Source of the DNA: Chloroflexota bacterium
Lineage (GTDB): Bacteria; Chloroflexota; UBA6077; FW602-bin22; JACPRP01
Assembly: GCA_016189905.1 (NCBI GenBank)
Contig: JACPRP010000040.1
Span: forward strand, 1 to 64,000
DNA length: 64,000 nucleotides
Reading direction: 5' to 3'
Every line of letters starts with the position of its first letter. Position 1 is the stretch's first letter. A program made the position numbers and the translations under genes. Below the pieces are notes generated by a model. That model saw only the letters and a list, made by a program, of their open reading frames with translations. It was not told the DNA's origin and searched no databases. This document shows, one piece after another, positions 25,087-34,670 of the stretch.

Positions 25087-25123
25087 AGCTAGGGGGTGCG
25101 GACCAAGACCGCGCCCTCTAGCT
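25087..25123 (+). terminator. Terminator hairpin
   Basis: AGCTAGGGGGTGCGG pairs with CCGCGCCCTCTAGCT across a 7-base loop, allowing two G-T pairs, and is followed by TTCTT. It lies between the small stress-type gene and the convergent cysS, so it may serve both. Confidence 0.65.
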
Positions 25124-25129
25124 TCTTGC

Positions 25130-26533
25130 TCAGGACCTCGTCTTGCCCGCTTTCCAGACGGTGCCCTCGGGACGGTCTTCGAGCGTGACCCCCAGATCGG
25201 CGAGTTGCTTACGAATCTGATCGGCCAGCGCGTATTGTCTGGCCGTGCGCAGCTCTCGGCGAACATCGATGAGCAACTGGATGAATGGCGCCGCTGCGAC
25301 CTCTTCGACCTGGGCGGCCCGCAGAGTGAAGCCGAGCACGCCAGCCAGCTCGGTCAAGACCGCCTGTGCCTCCGCCAGCGCCCCGGCCGCCACATTCTGC
25401 TCTTTCGTCCGATTGATCTCCCTGACCAGGTCGAACAGGGCGGCCAACGCCGCCGCGGTGTTGAAGTCGTCGTCCATCGCCGCGACAAACCGTGCGCGGG
25501 CATCCTGGGCAGCGGCGTGCAGAGCGGTATTCGCCTCGGCTGGCGCCTCGCTCGGCGCATAGCCTTCGACGGCGAACCGCATCCGCTCGATGCCACGCTC
25601 TGCCGCCAGCAGAGTCTCATCGCTATAAGTCAGAGGCGCTCGGTAGTGTGATGAGAGCACAAACAGACGCAGCGCATCGGCGCTGGCGCGCGACAGAGCC
25701 TCTTTGATGGAGATCAGATTGCCGAGGGACTTGGACATCTTCTCGCCGCCGAGCTGGAGCAGTCCGTTGTGCATCCAGTACCTCACGAAGGGCAATTTGT
25801 TCGTGAATGACTCGGACTGCGCTATCTCGTTTTCGTGATGCGGGAAGACGAGGTCCTGTCCGCCACCGTGGATGTCGATGCGCTCCCCCAGATATTTCAA
25901 GATCATCGCCGAGCACTCGATGTGCCAGCCGGGCCGACCATCGCTCCAGGGGCTCTTCCAGGATGGCTCACCTGGCTTCGATGCCTTCCACAGCGCGAAG
26001 TCCATCGGGTTTTCCTTTCGTGCATCGATCTCGACGCGGGCGCCGGCCATCATATCATCGAGGGGTCGATGAGACAGCTTCCCGTAGTCGGGGTCGGTGC
26101 CGACGCGGAAGTAGACATCGCCGTCCGATACGTAGGCCTGATCCTGGGCGATCAGCCCTGCGATCACCTCCACGATCTTATCGATCTCTTCAGTGGCGCG
26201 CGGATAGATATCCGCGCGCTTGATGTTCAGGGCATCCATGTCTTTGAAATACTCGGCGATATGCTTCTCGGCAAGCGCCTTCGGCGTGACGCCCAGGCGC
26301 TGGGCCCGGGCGATGATCTTGTCGTCGATATCGGTGAAGTTCTGGACGTGCTTGACGTCATAGCCTTGGAACTCGAAATAGCGCACCACCATGTCGAAAA
26401 TGATATACGACATCGCGTGGCCGATGTGCGCGTCGTCGTAGGGTGTGACACCGCACACGTACATCTTGACCGTCATGCCAGCGGGCTCGAATTCCTCCTT
26501 CTGGCCGCTCATCGTGTTGTAAATTTTCATCAT
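25130..26533 (-). CDS. cysS: Cysteinyl-tRNA synthetase
   Basis: A 467-residue class I synthetase that charges tRNA-Cys. Visible features: zinc Cys in [10 protein letters not shown], the HIGH motif as AHIGHAMS, further zinc ligands in HIECSAM and PHHENEIAQ, the KMSKS motif in [10 protein letters not shown], and the usual C-terminal helical domain. Length is normal. Its ATG overlaps the cysE stop by one base (TAATG), preceded by a GAGGAT site. It is the last gene of a five-gene operon starting at the yacL-like gene. Confidence 0.97.
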   Translation of the reverse strand: MMKIYNTMSGQKEEFEPAGMTVKMYVCGVTPYDDAHIGHAMSYIIFDMVVRYFEFQGYDVKHVQNFTDIDDKIIARAQRLGVTPKALAEKHIAEYFKDMDALNIKRADIYPRATEEIDKIVEVIAGLIAQDQAYVSDGDVYFRVGTDPDYGKLSHRPLDDMMAGARVEIDARKENPMDFALWKASKPGEPSWKSPWSDGRPGWHIECSAMILKYLGERIDIHGGGQDLVFPHHENEIAQSESFTNKLPFVRYWMHNGLLQLGGEKMSKSLGNLISIKEALSRASADALRLFVLSSHYRAPLTYSDETLLAAERGIERMRFAVEGYAPSEAPAEANTALHAAAQDARARFVAAMDDDFNTAAALAALFDLVREINRTKEQNVAAGALAEAQAVLTELAGVLGFTLRAAQVEEVAAAPFIQLLIDVRRELRTARQYALADQIRKQLADLGVTLEDRPEGTVWKAGKTRS

Positions 26534-27246
26534 TATCCTCCAGCGGAAGGCCCGCTTCTCGTTCTTTCCAGCTCGTGGTTTCGGTCTGCCTCGTTGCCCT
26601 GCCTTGCCTCCAGCAAAGCGTTCTCGAGGAGTATAATGCGGTCCTCGAGCTCGACGATCTTCCGGTGCAGACAGCCGAGCATCTCGGCCTCGGGGTCTGG
26701 CAGGTTCTCGACCCGTCTCGTCGAGCCGCTGCCCGGGTCGCGAAACACGACCACTTTGGCGGGAACGCCGATGGCGGTGGCGTTCGCCGGGACGTCGTTA
26801 AGGACCACGGAGCCGGCGCCCACGCGAACGTTCTGCCCCAGGGCGATGGCGCCCAGCACTTTCGCCCCAACACCCACGGTCACGTTGTCGCCTAGCGTGG
26901 GATGTCGCTTCCCTTTCTGCTTGCCGGTGCCCCCCAGGGTCACGCCCTGATAAAGCGTGACGTTATCGCCGACCTCTGCCGTTTCGCCGATAACCACGCC
27001 CATGCCGTGGTCGATGAATACACCGCTGCCGATTTTCGCTCCCGGATGGATTTCGATCCCCGTGAGAAAGCGGCCCGCGTGCGAGATCAGCCTCGGAATC
27101 AACGGGACGCCGTGAACGTGCAGCCAGTGAGCGATACGGTGCATGAGCAGCGCGTGAAATCCGGGATAGGCGAGCAAGACCTCCCAGATATTCGCGGCTG
27201 CCGGGTCTCTTTCAAATATGGCTGCTATATCGGCTCGAATCGACAC
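26533..27246 (-). CDS. cysE: Serine O-acetyltransferase
   Basis: A 237-residue left-handed beta-helix acyltransferase. Hexapeptide repeats run from [21 protein letters not shown] to [15 protein letters not shown], with the catalytic His in IDHGMG and the CoA loop at [14 protein letters not shown]. It makes O-acetylserine from serine and acetyl-CoA, the first step of cysteine synthesis. A short C-terminal extension (coiled, [17 protein letters not shown]) is present. It couples to cysS, a pairing also seen in Bacillus. Confidence 0.95.
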   Translation of the reverse strand: MSIRADIAAIFERDPAAANIWEVLLAYPGFHALLMHRIAHWLHVHGVPLIPRLISHAGRFLTGIEIHPGAKIGSGVFIDHGMGVVIGETAEVGDNVTLYQGVTLGGTGKQKGKRHPTLGDNVTVGVGAKVLGAIALGQNVRVGAGSVVLNDVPANATAIGVPAKVVVFRDPGSGSTRRVENLPDPEAEMLGCLHRKIVELEDRIILLENALLEARQGNEADRNHELERTRSGPSAGG

Positions 27247-27255
27247 GGTATCCTC

Positions 27256-27750
27256 TTAAACTGTTTTCAGCAGCGCCACCGCGTAGGCCGTGATGCCCTC
27301 GCCGCGGCCGGCGAAGCCCAGGCCTTCGTTGCTCTTGCCTTTCACACTCACCCGGTCGACGGTTGTCTTCAGCGCGCCGGCGATGCTTTGTCGCATCGCC
27401 GGGATGTGCGGCAGGAGAATCGGCGCCTCGGCGACGACGGTGGCGTCGACGTTCCCCACGTGAAGCTCGCGCTGCAAGAGCATTTCGTTGGCTCGCTCGA
27501 GAAGAAAGAGGCTCGAAATATCCTTGAAGCGCGGGTCACCGGGCGGGAAGTGCTGGCCGATATCCCCCAGGGCAGCCGCGCCGAGCATCGCGTCGATTAT
27601 CGCGTGAAGGAGCACGTCGGCGTCGGAGAAACCGAGCAGCCCCAGATGATGCGGAATTGCGACGCCGCCGAGGATGAGCTTCCGGCCCTCCACCAGCCGG
27701 TGTACGTCGTAACCTATTCCTATGCGAAAGCCAGCGTCGCTTCCGGTCAA
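27256..27750 (-). CDS. ispF: 2-C-methyl-D-erythritol 2,4-cyclodiphosphate synthase
   Basis: A 164-residue enzyme of the MEP isoprenoid pathway. It shows GYDVHRL (metal Asp and His), GFSDADVLLHAIIDA (third metal His) and the ends KGKSNEGLGFAGRGEGI, all standard. It forms a trimer that cyclises CDP-methylerythritol phosphate. The TTG start overlaps the ispD stop (TTGA) with AAAGGGAG upstream. It acts two steps after the upstream ispD product; ispE is not in the window. Confidence 0.96.
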   Translation of the reverse strand: MTGSDAGFRIGIGYDVHRLVEGRKLILGGVAIPHHLGLLGFSDADVLLHAIIDAMLGAAALGDIGQHFPPGDPRFKDISSLFLLERANEMLLQRELHVGNVDATVVAEAPILLPHIPAMRQSIAGALKTTVDRVSVKGKSNEGLGFAGRGEGITAYAVALLKTV

Positions 27751-28436
27751 GTGACTCCCTTTGCCGTTCTTCGTCGCAGAATCGCCTCGGCGATCTCCAG
27801 GTCTTCTGGAGTGGTGATCTTAATGTTGTCGTACGATCCCATATAGATTTTCACGGGCGATCCCGCCAGCTCGACGGCCTGCGCATCGTCTGTGACCTCC
27901 GTTTCGAGCCGGCGATAAGCGTCGAGAATGAGGCCGCAGCGGAACACCTGGGGGGTTTGCGCCGCCCAGAGTGTACCGCGATCCGGCGTGCTGACCACGA
28001 AACCACTTCGATCCACCGATTTGATGGTGTCTTTAACGGGCACCGCCGCCACTGCGGCCCCGGCTGCGGCGGCCGCGTCGAGGCCGCAGGCTATCAGCTC
28101 GCGTTCCACGAAGGGCCGTGCGCCATCGTGAATGAGCACCCAATGGCAATCGTGCAGGTGCTCGATGCCCCGAAGCACCGAATCCTGCCGTCGCGCCCCG
28201 CCGCCGCACACGCCGGTGACCTTTTGCCAGCCAAATTGTCCTACAAGGCTCCTGCCCCATTCCAGGTTCAGGTTGCCCACGACCAGCACGATCTCGTCCA
28301 CCTGCTGGCATTCCTCGAATACGGCCACGGTACGCGCCAGGAGGGGCACGCCACCCAGGTCGGCCATCAGCTTGTCAAAGCCCATCCTGCGGCTCGCACC
28401 GGCCGCGGCGATGATCGCGCCAGTTTTCTTGTCGAT
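27747..28436 (-). CDS. ispD: 2-C-methyl-D-erythritol 4-phosphate cytidylyltransferase
   Basis: The enzyme adds CMP to methylerythritol phosphate in the MEP pathway. The conserved CTP-binding N-terminus, AIIAAAGASRRMGFDK, lies upstream of the first canonical start codon in this frame (ATG 28385), which would cut it off. No ATG, GTG or TTG occurs between that motif and the in-frame stop at 28476-28478. A strong AAGGAGG site sits five bases before an ATC codon at 28436, so I place the start there (229 residues). ACG at 28439 is another option. Other motifs: VLIHDGARPF, PVKDTIKSV and TPQVFR, all typical. Confidence 0.9.
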   Translation of the reverse strand: MDKKTGAIIAAAGASRRMGFDKLMADLGGVPLLARTVAVFEECQQVDEIVLVVGNLNLEWGRSLVGQFGWQKVTGVCGGGARRQDSVLRGIEHLHDCHWVLIHDGARPFVERELIACGLDAAAAAGAAVAAVPVKDTIKSVDRSGFVVSTPDRGTLWAAQTPQVFRCGLILDAYRRLETEVTDDAQAVELAGSPVKIYMGSYDNIKITTPEDLEIAEAILRRRTAKGVT

Positions 28437-28452
28437 CGTGTCCTCCTTGCAC

Positions 28453-29502
28453 TCAGTCTTTCGTGTGTGCGAAGATCATTCGGCCTGCTACCGTTTGCAG
28501 CACCCTGGTCACGACGATCTCTATTTCGCTGTTGATGAACTTACGTCCCCCCTCGACGACCACCATCGTGCCGTCATCCATATAGCCCACGCCCTGTCCG
28601 TGCTCCTTGCCCTCCTGGATCACTCGCACGACCATCTCCTCGCCAGGCAGCACGACCGATTTGACGGCGTTGGCCAGCTCGTTGATGTTGAGCACGCGGA
28701 CGCCCTGAATGGCGGCGACACGGTTGAGGTTGAAGTCGTTGGTGACGATCGGGCAACGGAGCTGCTTCGCCATTTTCACCAGCTTGCCATCGACGTCTCC
28801 CACTCCGTTGATCTCTATCTCGACCACCTTGATGGGGACGATGGCTTCCTTTTGCAGCCTGTTTAGCATCTCCAGCCCGCGCCGCCCTCGGTTGCGTCGC
28901 AGCGCGTCCGCCGAATCCGCGACGTGTTGCAACTCGTTCAGCACAAACCGGGGCACGACGAGCGCCCCGGAGATGAACCCCGTCTGGCTGATATCGGCGA
29001 TGCGTCCGTCGATGATCGCGCTCGTGTCGACGATGACCTGCATTGACTGGCTATGCTCGCCGCCTTCGCCCGCCGGGCCAGCCAATCGGCTGCCGAATAA
29101 GCCGAAGATATCGCGCTTACGCGCCACCATGGTTACCACTCCCAGGTAACCGAAGAAGATGGCGGCAGCGAATGGCAGGAGTCTGCCGAAATAAGAGGGC
29201 AGCATCGACAAGGGGATGGCCAGGAGCACCGAGATAATCAGGCCAATCACGAGGCCCATCGTCGCCGCCACCAGATCTTGCGCGGGAATCTTGCGGATGT
29301 GATCGCGCAACCAGATCATAGGATAAAGGGTGATATAGGGAGTGAGCAGCAGACCCAGGCCGAATCCTGCGACCGAGATGGCGATCACGTAGCGCAACTG
29401 TTGCCCCTCGCCGGCTGTGGCGGCCAGACCCGCCCCAACCGACCATCCGCCAATCGCCGCGCCGATCGCGCCAAGGACGCGAAAGATAAGTTCGACCTTC
29501 AT
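28453..29502 (-). CDS. PIN/TRAM membrane protein, YacL-like
   Basis: A 349-residue protein of the YacL family. Four membrane segments occupy residues 1-130. A PIN domain then begins at IVDTSAIIDGRIADI, with further acidic sites in LNELQHVADS and VTNDFNLNRVA. A C-terminal TRAM domain (LPGEEMVVRVIQEGKEHGQGVGYMDDGTMVVV) follows and should bind RNA. It is probably a membrane-bound RNase; the target is not known. GAAGGAGGTG precedes the ATG. In Bacillus the same gene sits between radA/disA and ispD, exactly as here without disA. Confidence 0.9.
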   Translation of the reverse strand: MKVELIFRVLGAIGAAIGGWSVGAGLAATAGEGQQLRYVIAISVAGFGLGLLLTPYITLYPMIWLRDHIRKIPAQDLVAATMGLVIGLIISVLLAIPLSMLPSYFGRLLPFAAAIFFGYLGVVTMVARKRDIFGLFGSRLAGPAGEGGEHSQSMQVIVDTSAIIDGRIADISQTGFISGALVVPRFVLNELQHVADSADALRRNRGRRGLEMLNRLQKEAIVPIKVVEIEINGVGDVDGKLVKMAKQLRCPIVTNDFNLNRVAAIQGVRVLNINELANAVKSVVLPGEEMVVRVIQEGKEHGQGVGYMDDGTMVVVEGGRKFINSEIEIVVTRVLQTVAGRMIFAHTKD

Positions 29503-29772
29503 AGGAACACCTCCTTCGGGGGTATCCTACGCTTGTCAACCAGCCGATCGTCCATTAGTTGCGACTGCGGGTGCGGAGACGTACGCTCACGGAGTGACTG
29601 AGCTGGAGCGTATGCTCGTTTGCTGGTTTGCTAATAGGCCAATGAAAGCGGATGATAATAGATAATTCCTTCTGATAGCGGCCTAACAGCAGTCATCGTG
29701 CCGTCGTCGGTTTAATGGTCGATCAATTATTGAAGCATAGATGGCTAGCTAGCGACATCGGTAGTCAAGCCT

Positions 29773-29802
29773 ATACTAGCACAACCCCAAAACCGTTGTC
29801 AA
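29773..29802 (-). promoter_or_regulatory. Promoter for the yacL-ispDF-cysES operon
   Basis: Minus strand TTGACA (29797-29802), an 18-bp spacer and TAGTAT (29773-29778). The -35 box overlaps the radA stop codon. The remaining leader to 29503 holds nothing else I can identify. Confidence 0.6.
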
Positions 29803-31175
29803 AAATCGGGGTCCCAGGCGATTTCCAGCGCCTCGCTCACCGTCGCTGCGCCGATGGTCTCGATGCCGTGCAGCCTGGAGAGCTTCGCGACATCCATGGA
29901 TTTCGGCAGCAGGCAGCGCTTGAAGCCAAGCTTGGCAACTTCTGCCAGACGCTTCTCGATCTGCGCTGTTCGCCTCAGTTCTCCCGAAAGACCGATCTCG
30001 GCGATGGCTACCAGATCGGGCGCGATGCGCACGTCTCTGAAGCTAGAGGCGATGGCCAGCGCGACGCTGAGATCTATCGCGGGCTCGGCGACCTTAAGCC
30101 CACCGACGACGTTGACGTAGATATCCTGATTGGATAACCCCAAGCCCACCCTTTTGGTCAGCACGGCCGTGAGCATAAGCAGCCGGTTATAGTCGACGCC
30201 GTTAGCGGTGCGCCGGGGGAGACCAAAGCTGGTGGTCGTCGTCAGGGCCTGAACCTCGATCAGCACCGGTCGTGTTCCCTCGACGGTCACGGCGATGGCC
30301 GTTCCGAGGCTATCGCCCGTGTGCTCCGAGAGGAATATCTGCGAAGGGTTGTCTACTTCCTGCAACCCATCGCCCTGCATTTCGAACACACCGATCTCGT
30401 TAGTCGAACCGAAGCGATTCTTCACGCCCCGGAGGAGGCGATATGAGTGGAAGCGCTCGCCTTCGAGATAGAGCACCGTATCGACGATGTGCTCGAGCAC
30501 CCTCGGGCCGGCGATCGCGCCCTCTTTCGTCACGTGACCGACGAGAAAAACTGGTACGTGCGTCGACTTCGCTACGCGCATCAAGGTCATAGCGCACTCG
30601 CGCAACTGGCCAATGCTACCGGCGGCGGATTGGAGCTCATCGAGGTAGACCGTCTGAATCGAGTCGACCACGGCGAGGACCGGGCGTGTTTCCAGAATCG
30701 CCTGGATAGCGCAGCTCAGGTTCGTCTCAGCGAGAACATAGAGGTTCTCCGTGGTGATGCCGAGGCGCTCGGCACGCATCTTGATCTGCTGCGCCGATTC
30801 CTCGCCCGAGACGTAAAGGACTTTGCCGCTGAAACTCGCCGCCAATCCCGAGACCTGAAGCAGCAGCGTGGATTTGCCGATGCCGGGATCGCCGCCGATG
30901 AGGACGAGCGAGCCCGGGACTATGCCGCCGCCCAGGACGCGGTTGAACTCCTCGATCGGCACTCGCAGCCGTTGGAAGCTGGTGAGGGCGATGTCTGGCA
31001 AGGGCTCGGGCTGATTACGGGGCGCGCCCGTCGCGGTCGTGGCGCCACCGCTGCTCTCGAACGTCTCGACCAGGCTGTTCCATGCCGCACAGCTCGGACA
31101 GCGCCCGGCCCAGCGGGTGTTCTCGGCGCCACATTGCTGGCAAACGAAGATGGTTTTCGCGCGGCTCTTAGACAT
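29799..31175 (-). CDS. radA: DNA repair ATPase RadA
   Basis: A 458-residue RecA-like ATPase. It has the N-terminal zinc finger CQQCGAENTRWAGRCPSC, Walker A GGDPGIGKST, the family-specific KNRFG motif in GVKNRFGSTNEIG, and the C-terminal Lon-like domain (VNVVGGLKVAEPAIDLSVALA). It helps branch migration in recombination. I start at ATG 31175, with GGGGG eight bases upstream; the TTG/GTG eight codons earlier has no site. It heads the conserved block that continues into yacL. Confidence 0.96.
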   Translation of the reverse strand: MSKSRAKTIFVCQQCGAENTRWAGRCPSCAAWNSLVETFESSGGATTATGAPRNQPEPLPDIALTSFQRLRVPIEEFNRVLGGGIVPGSLVLIGGDPGIGKSTLLLQVSGLAASFSGKVLYVSGEESAQQIKMRAERLGITTENLYVLAETNLSCAIQAILETRPVLAVVDSIQTVYLDELQSAAGSIGQLRECAMTLMRVAKSTHVPVFLVGHVTKEGAIAGPRVLEHIVDTVLYLEGERFHSYRLLRGVKNRFGSTNEIGVFEMQGDGLQEVDNPSQIFLSEHTGDSLGTAIAVTVEGTRPVLIEVQALTTTTSFGLPRRTANGVDYNRLLMLTAVLTKRVGLGLSNQDIYVNVVGGLKVAEPAIDLSVALAIASSFRDVRIAPDLVAIAEIGLSGELRRTAQIEKRLAEVAKLGFKRCLLPKSMDVAKLSRLHGIETIGAATVSEALEIAWDPDF

Positions 31176-31296
31176 ATCAATCCCCCGATGGCTCCCCACG
31201 TAGATCGCGACCCCGATTAGCCAAGTTATTTTACATTATTTGTTGGTTATCTACCACAAAGTTTTCAAGATCGGGGCCAAGATCGACGGCAGACGG

Positions 31297-31325
31297 TTGA
31301 CTTTTTGGTTGCGAAGCCTTATCAT
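31297..31325 (+). promoter_or_regulatory. Promoter for the membrane histidine kinase
   Basis: TTGACT (31297-31302), 17 bp, TATCAT (31320-31325), about 100 bp upstream of the kinase ATG. Confidence 0.5.
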
Positions 31326-31423
31326 TGTAACGTTAGACACTTAATGGCGAGGTGGTCTGGGTAAGAATCAAAGAGCGTGCATAGCTCGCTGGCTGGAGGG
31401 CTGCACGGGGATGGGGGGCTGCA

Positions 31424-32641
31424 ATGCAGACGCAGTCGGAATCGGTCTGCAACAAGTGGTTCGCTCTGCCTGTGGTCTCGATGCTGGCGTTGGTGAGTTC
31501 CGCGGTGTACGCGGGTTTGCCCGCGTATCCTGTTGCCGGGCTATACACGCTTCCGGTCTTCCTGGCCGCAACCTTCTTCGGCGTCCATGGGGCAATCGGC
31601 AGCTCTGTCTCATCCGTCTTCCTTCTGGCCGTTTTCGGTTATGCCTTGAGGGGAATTTCCTGGCCTGACCCCGTTCAAATCGCCTCCCAGGGCGTTATTT
31701 TCCTCGTCCTCGGCCTCCTGGTCGCGAGCTACCGCTTCGGTCGTTCGCCAAAGAACGACACGGCTGAAGACCTGAAGGCAAAGAACGTCGATCTTCTCGA
31801 GATCGTTAACTCGCTGACCTCCGCCAATAACTCGCTGGCCACTATCAACGACGAGCTGGCGCGGGAGAGCGCCAGGTCGAGCATGGTGCGTGAGACGACG
31901 ATCCAGTTTGTTGGCTCGGTAGCGCACGACCTGAGGACGCCGATAACGGCGGTGAAGGGTAATGCCCAGGCCCTACTGCGCTCAGGAGCGCGGCTGAACG
32001 CCGAGGTACAAGCCGAGATGCTGCAGAGCATCGTGTACGGGGCGAATCAGATGTTGAATGCCGTCGATAACCTGCTCGACGCCTCCCTGATAGAGGCGGG
32101 GCACTTCGTGCTGGCGCGACGGGAGGCGAGCGTACACAAGCTTGTCGGCGAATGTACGCGCATGTTGGCGGGCGCGGCCGGAGAGCAGGTTATCGAGCTG
32201 GATATCGCGCCGGACGTGCCAGCGGTTTACGCTGACCCCGAGAATATCGCGCAGGTCCTTCTCAACCTCATCACGAACGCGATGAAATACTCCCCATCCA
32301 GAAGCAAGATCGTGGTGAAAGTCAGGACCATCGGGGAAGTTGTGGCGGTCTCCGTGAAGGATGAGGGAATCGGCATCGTGCGAGAGGACCTCGAGCACAT
32401 CTTCGAGCGGTACTATCGAACCGAAGATGCCCAGGGAAGTCGCATCCGGGGAGCGGGATTGGGGTTGAGCATCAGCCGTGACATCGTGCGGGCGCACGAT
32501 GGAGACATCAAGGTCGAGAGCAAACCCGGTGAAGGTAGCACGTTTTCTTTCACGCTGCCGATCTTTCGGGAAGAGGCTTCATCTCACGCCTCGCAGACCG
32601 ACGGGGCCGGCGAGCGTGACGGCGGCGTCCGGGTAGCGTAG
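31424..32641 (+). CDS. Membrane sensor histidine kinase
   Basis: A 405-residue kinase. Residues 12-105 form about three to four membrane segments with almost no periplasmic loop, so it likely senses membrane or intracellular cues. A coiled coil (LLEIVNSLTSANNSLATIN) leads to HisKA with the phospho-acceptor in SVAHDLRTPI. The catalytic domain has NLITNAMKYS, KDEGIGI, and GAGLGLSISRDIV. The C-terminal 20 residues are Asp/Gly-rich and unstructured. No response regulator lies next to it; the lone receiver at 62274 is far away. Confidence 0.88.
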   Translation: MQTQSESVCNKWFALPVVSMLALVSSAVYAGLPAYPVAGLYTLPVFLAATFFGVHGAIGSSVSSVFLLAVFGYALRGISWPDPVQIASQGVIFLVLGLLVASYRFGRSPKNDTAEDLKAKNVDLLEIVNSLTSANNSLATINDELARESARSSMVRETTIQFVGSVAHDLRTPITAVKGNAQALLRSGARLNAEVQAEMLQSIVYGANQMLNAVDNLLDASLIEAGHFVLARREASVHKLVGECTRMLAGAAGEQVIELDIAPDVPAVYADPENIAQVLLNLITNAMKYSPSRSKIVVKVRTIGEVVAVSVKDEGIGIVREDLEHIFERYYRTEDAQGSRIRGAGLGLSISRDIVRAHDGDIKVESKPGEGSTFSFTLPIFREEASSHASQTDGAGERDGGVRVA

Positions 32642-32736
32642 TGCCCTACAGCGGTTGGCGATAGGTTCTAGCAAGCGCCCGGGCGGCGTAGGGGCAATCC
32701 CCAACACCAGATATACAGATTTTGATGCTTGCTCAT

Positions 32737-32765
32737 TTGCTAATGCTTGACAGATGATGTATACT
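32737..32765 (+). promoter_or_regulatory. Possible promoter for the zinc-ribbon gene
   Basis: TTGCTA (32737-32742), 17 bp, TATACT (32760-32765). A TTGACA also overlaps this region but has too short a spacing to the same -10 box. Confidence 0.4.
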
Positions 32766-32901
32766 ACGCGCAGTGGTATGCACTAGGTTAGCGGATGCCC
32801 AGGCATTCATATCCAGCACTCGCCGTTGTGTGCGGGTCTTGAAGCTGTCCGACTAGCTCCCGTCGACCAAGCGTGCCCAATAACTCCAGAAGGAGGTTAG
32901 C

Positions 32902-33213
32902 GTGAGCTACGGGGACAAAACCTTGAAGTGCCGCGAGTGCGGAGCCGACTTCGCCTTCACAGCCGGCGAGCAAGAATTCTACGCCGCACGCGGTCTTCAG
33001 AACGAACCTGGTCGCTGCCCCGAGTGCCGTGCTTCCCGCCGCGCCCAGCGGTCCGGTGGATCGTCCTGGGGCGGTGGTTACTCTCGCGCACCGCGAGAGA
33101 TGCACTCCGCCGTCTGCGCGGAATGCGGCGCTCAAACTCAGGTTCCGTTCGTGCCAAGGAACGACAAGCCGATCTACTGCAGCCCTTGCTACGACAAAGT
33201 TCGGCGTCGGTAA
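32902..33213 (+). CDS. Double zinc-ribbon protein
   Basis: A 103-residue protein with two Cys4 ribbons. The first is CRECGADFAFTAGEQEFY...RCPECRASRR; it matches the probable zinc-binding domain found in many Chloroflexota and other environmental genomes. The second is CAECGAQTQVPF...YCSPC. A Gly/Ser-rich linker joins them. The GTG start has AGGAGG six bases upstream, and a strong bidirectional terminator follows. It is probably a nucleic-acid or protein-binding accessory factor; the role is not known. Confidence 0.78.
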   Translation: MSYGDKTLKCRECGADFAFTAGEQEFYAARGLQNEPGRCPECRASRRAQRSGGSSWGGGYSRAPREMHSAVCAECGAQTQVPFVPRNDKPIYCSPCYDKVRRR

Positions 33214-33235
33214 CCAGCACGATAGCTTAGCGACG

Positions 33236-33268
33236 TAAAAAGCAGCCAATCACGGTTGGCTGCTTTTT
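33236..33268. terminator. Bidirectional rho-independent terminator
   Basis: AGCAGCCAA, loop TCACGG, TTGGCTGCT, with A5 before and T5 after. It serves the convergent zinc-ribbon and CorC genes. Confidence 0.92.
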
Positions 33269-33273
33269 CGTGT

Positions 33274-34551
33274 TCATGTGCCAGGCGCCGGGGCCGCGAG
33301 GTTATCGGGGTGGCTGTTGACCTTGATTTTCCTGATGCGGCGGCCGTCGGTGGCCAGCACCGTGATGGATACGCCGTCAATCCTTACCTCGTCCCCGGCC
33401 GTCGGCATCTTGCCGAGCTGCGTGTACACGAGACCGCCAATGGTGTCGACGCCCTCGGCCTCTAGCTTCAAGCCCAGGGTATCGTTTACATCGTCGATGG
33501 TCACGGTGGCATCAAAAACAGCCTCTCCTTCACCCAGCTCGACTATCCGCGCCTCTTCGATGTCGTATTCGTCCTGAATCTCGCCGACTATCTCTTCGAG
33601 AAGATCTTCGATGGTCACGAGCCCGGCCGTGCCGCCATACTCGTCGACGACGATGGCGATGTGGACCTTTCGCTGCTGCAGCTCGCGCAACAGCTCGTCG
33701 ATCTTCTTCGATTCCGGTATGAAATACGCGGGCCGAACGATGTCGCGAACCGGCGTTGTCGTCGCGTCCTGTTTGAGATGTTTGAAGATATCCTTGGCGT
33801 AGAGAATGCCGATTATCTCGTCGATCGAGCTCTCGTACACCGGAATGCGCGAGTAGCCATTGTTCACGACGGTGTCGATCGCAGCGGCGATGTTCTCGTT
33901 GGCGTCCAGGGCGCAGATGTCGATGCGCGGCACCATGATTTCGCGCGCCGTCGTGTCTTCGAGCTCGAAGATGCCGTGAATCATCTCGCGCTCCTCTTCC
34001 TCGATGATACCTTCTTCCTCGAAGATCATCCGAAGCTCCCCCTCAGTAATGAAAGGGGTTTCAATCCAGCGCCGCACGCCGAGCACGCTGCCCACACTGC
34101 CGGTAGCCATCTTGGCCAATTTGATGAACGGCGATAGCACGACTGCGATGAGCTCGATCGGACGAGCGATCAGCGCAGAGACGCCCTCGGCCCCGTGCGG
34201 GATGATGAGGCGGGGTGCTAATTGAGAAAAGGCAAGAAACACCACAAAGGCGAGTCCTGCCAGGATGATGGTTCCGTAACGGTTCGAGAAATTGCGCAGC
34301 ACGAGAACAGTGGCAAAGATCGACGCGGCTATGATCGCGAGAGTGTTAACCAGGACGATGGTCGAGGCGAGCGTGCCGGATCTTTCGAGAAAGCTCTCGA
34401 CTGCTTGCGGTCTGGGCACGCCCTCTTCTATCATCCGTTGAAGCTTTGCCCGGTTGACCAGGCGCAGGGCGGTGTCGGCCATCGCCACATACACAGCCAG
34501 CGCCAGACTAAAGAAGACGGCGAGTAGTTCTATCCAACTGTCTGGGTCCAA
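33274..34551 (-). CDS. CNNM/CBS transporter-family protein (HlyC/CorC type)
   Basis: A 425-residue protein: a CNNM membrane domain with three to four segments (residues 8-150), two CBS domains (about 200-325: REIMVPRIDICALD, VRDIVRPAYFIPES) and a C-terminal CorC/HlyC domain (from EEARIVELGEGEAVFD). Such proteins move or sense Mg2+/Co2+, or regulate efflux, and the CBS pair can bind adenine nucleotides. The start is TTG 34551 after GAGAGGAT. It follows glmU in the same direction, separated by a repeat-rich 119-bp gap. Confidence 0.9.
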   Translation of the reverse strand: MDPDSWIELLAVFFSLALAVYVAMADTALRLVNRAKLQRMIEEGVPRPQAVESFLERSGTLASTIVLVNTLAIIAASIFATVLVLRNFSNRYGTIILAGLAFVVFLAFSQLAPRLIIPHGAEGVSALIARPIELIAVVLSPFIKLAKMATGSVGSVLGVRRWIETPFITEGELRMIFEEEGIIEEEEREMIHGIFELEDTTAREIMVPRIDICALDANENIAAAIDTVVNNGYSRIPVYESSIDEIIGILYAKDIFKHLKQDATTTPVRDIVRPAYFIPESKKIDELLRELQQRKVHIAIVVDEYGGTAGLVTIEDLLEEIVGEIQDEYDIEEARIVELGEGEAVFDATVTIDDVNDTLGLKLEAEGVDTIGGLVYTQLGKMPTAGDEVRIDGVSITVLATDGRRIRKIKVNSHPDNLAAPAPGT

Positions 34552-34572
34552 TAATTATCCTCTCACAGGGCC

Positions 34573-34661
34573 TGATACATTTCAAGGTCACCTCAAGTTC
34601 ACCGTGATGTATCGGGACAGGGTCTCGATACATCACAAATTCGTCACGATGTATCGGGACA
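34573..34661 (+). repeat. Hairpin and direct repeats of GATGTATC
   Basis: TGATGTATCG (34605-34614) and CGATACATCA (34626-34635) form a perfect 10-bp stem with an 11-base loop. CACGATGTATCGGGACA repeats at 34645-34661, and TGATACAT occurs at 34573. The gap lies between glmU and the CorC gene. No T-run follows the stem, so it may be an operator or a mobile remnant, not a terminator. Confidence 0.55.
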
Positions 34662-34670
34662 AGCCACGCG

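Noticed and set aside
29503-29798. Possible small gene or tRNA upstream of the yacL-like gene
   Set aside because: No cloverleaf and no coding frame with a ribosome site; only the promoter at 29773-29802 could be supported.
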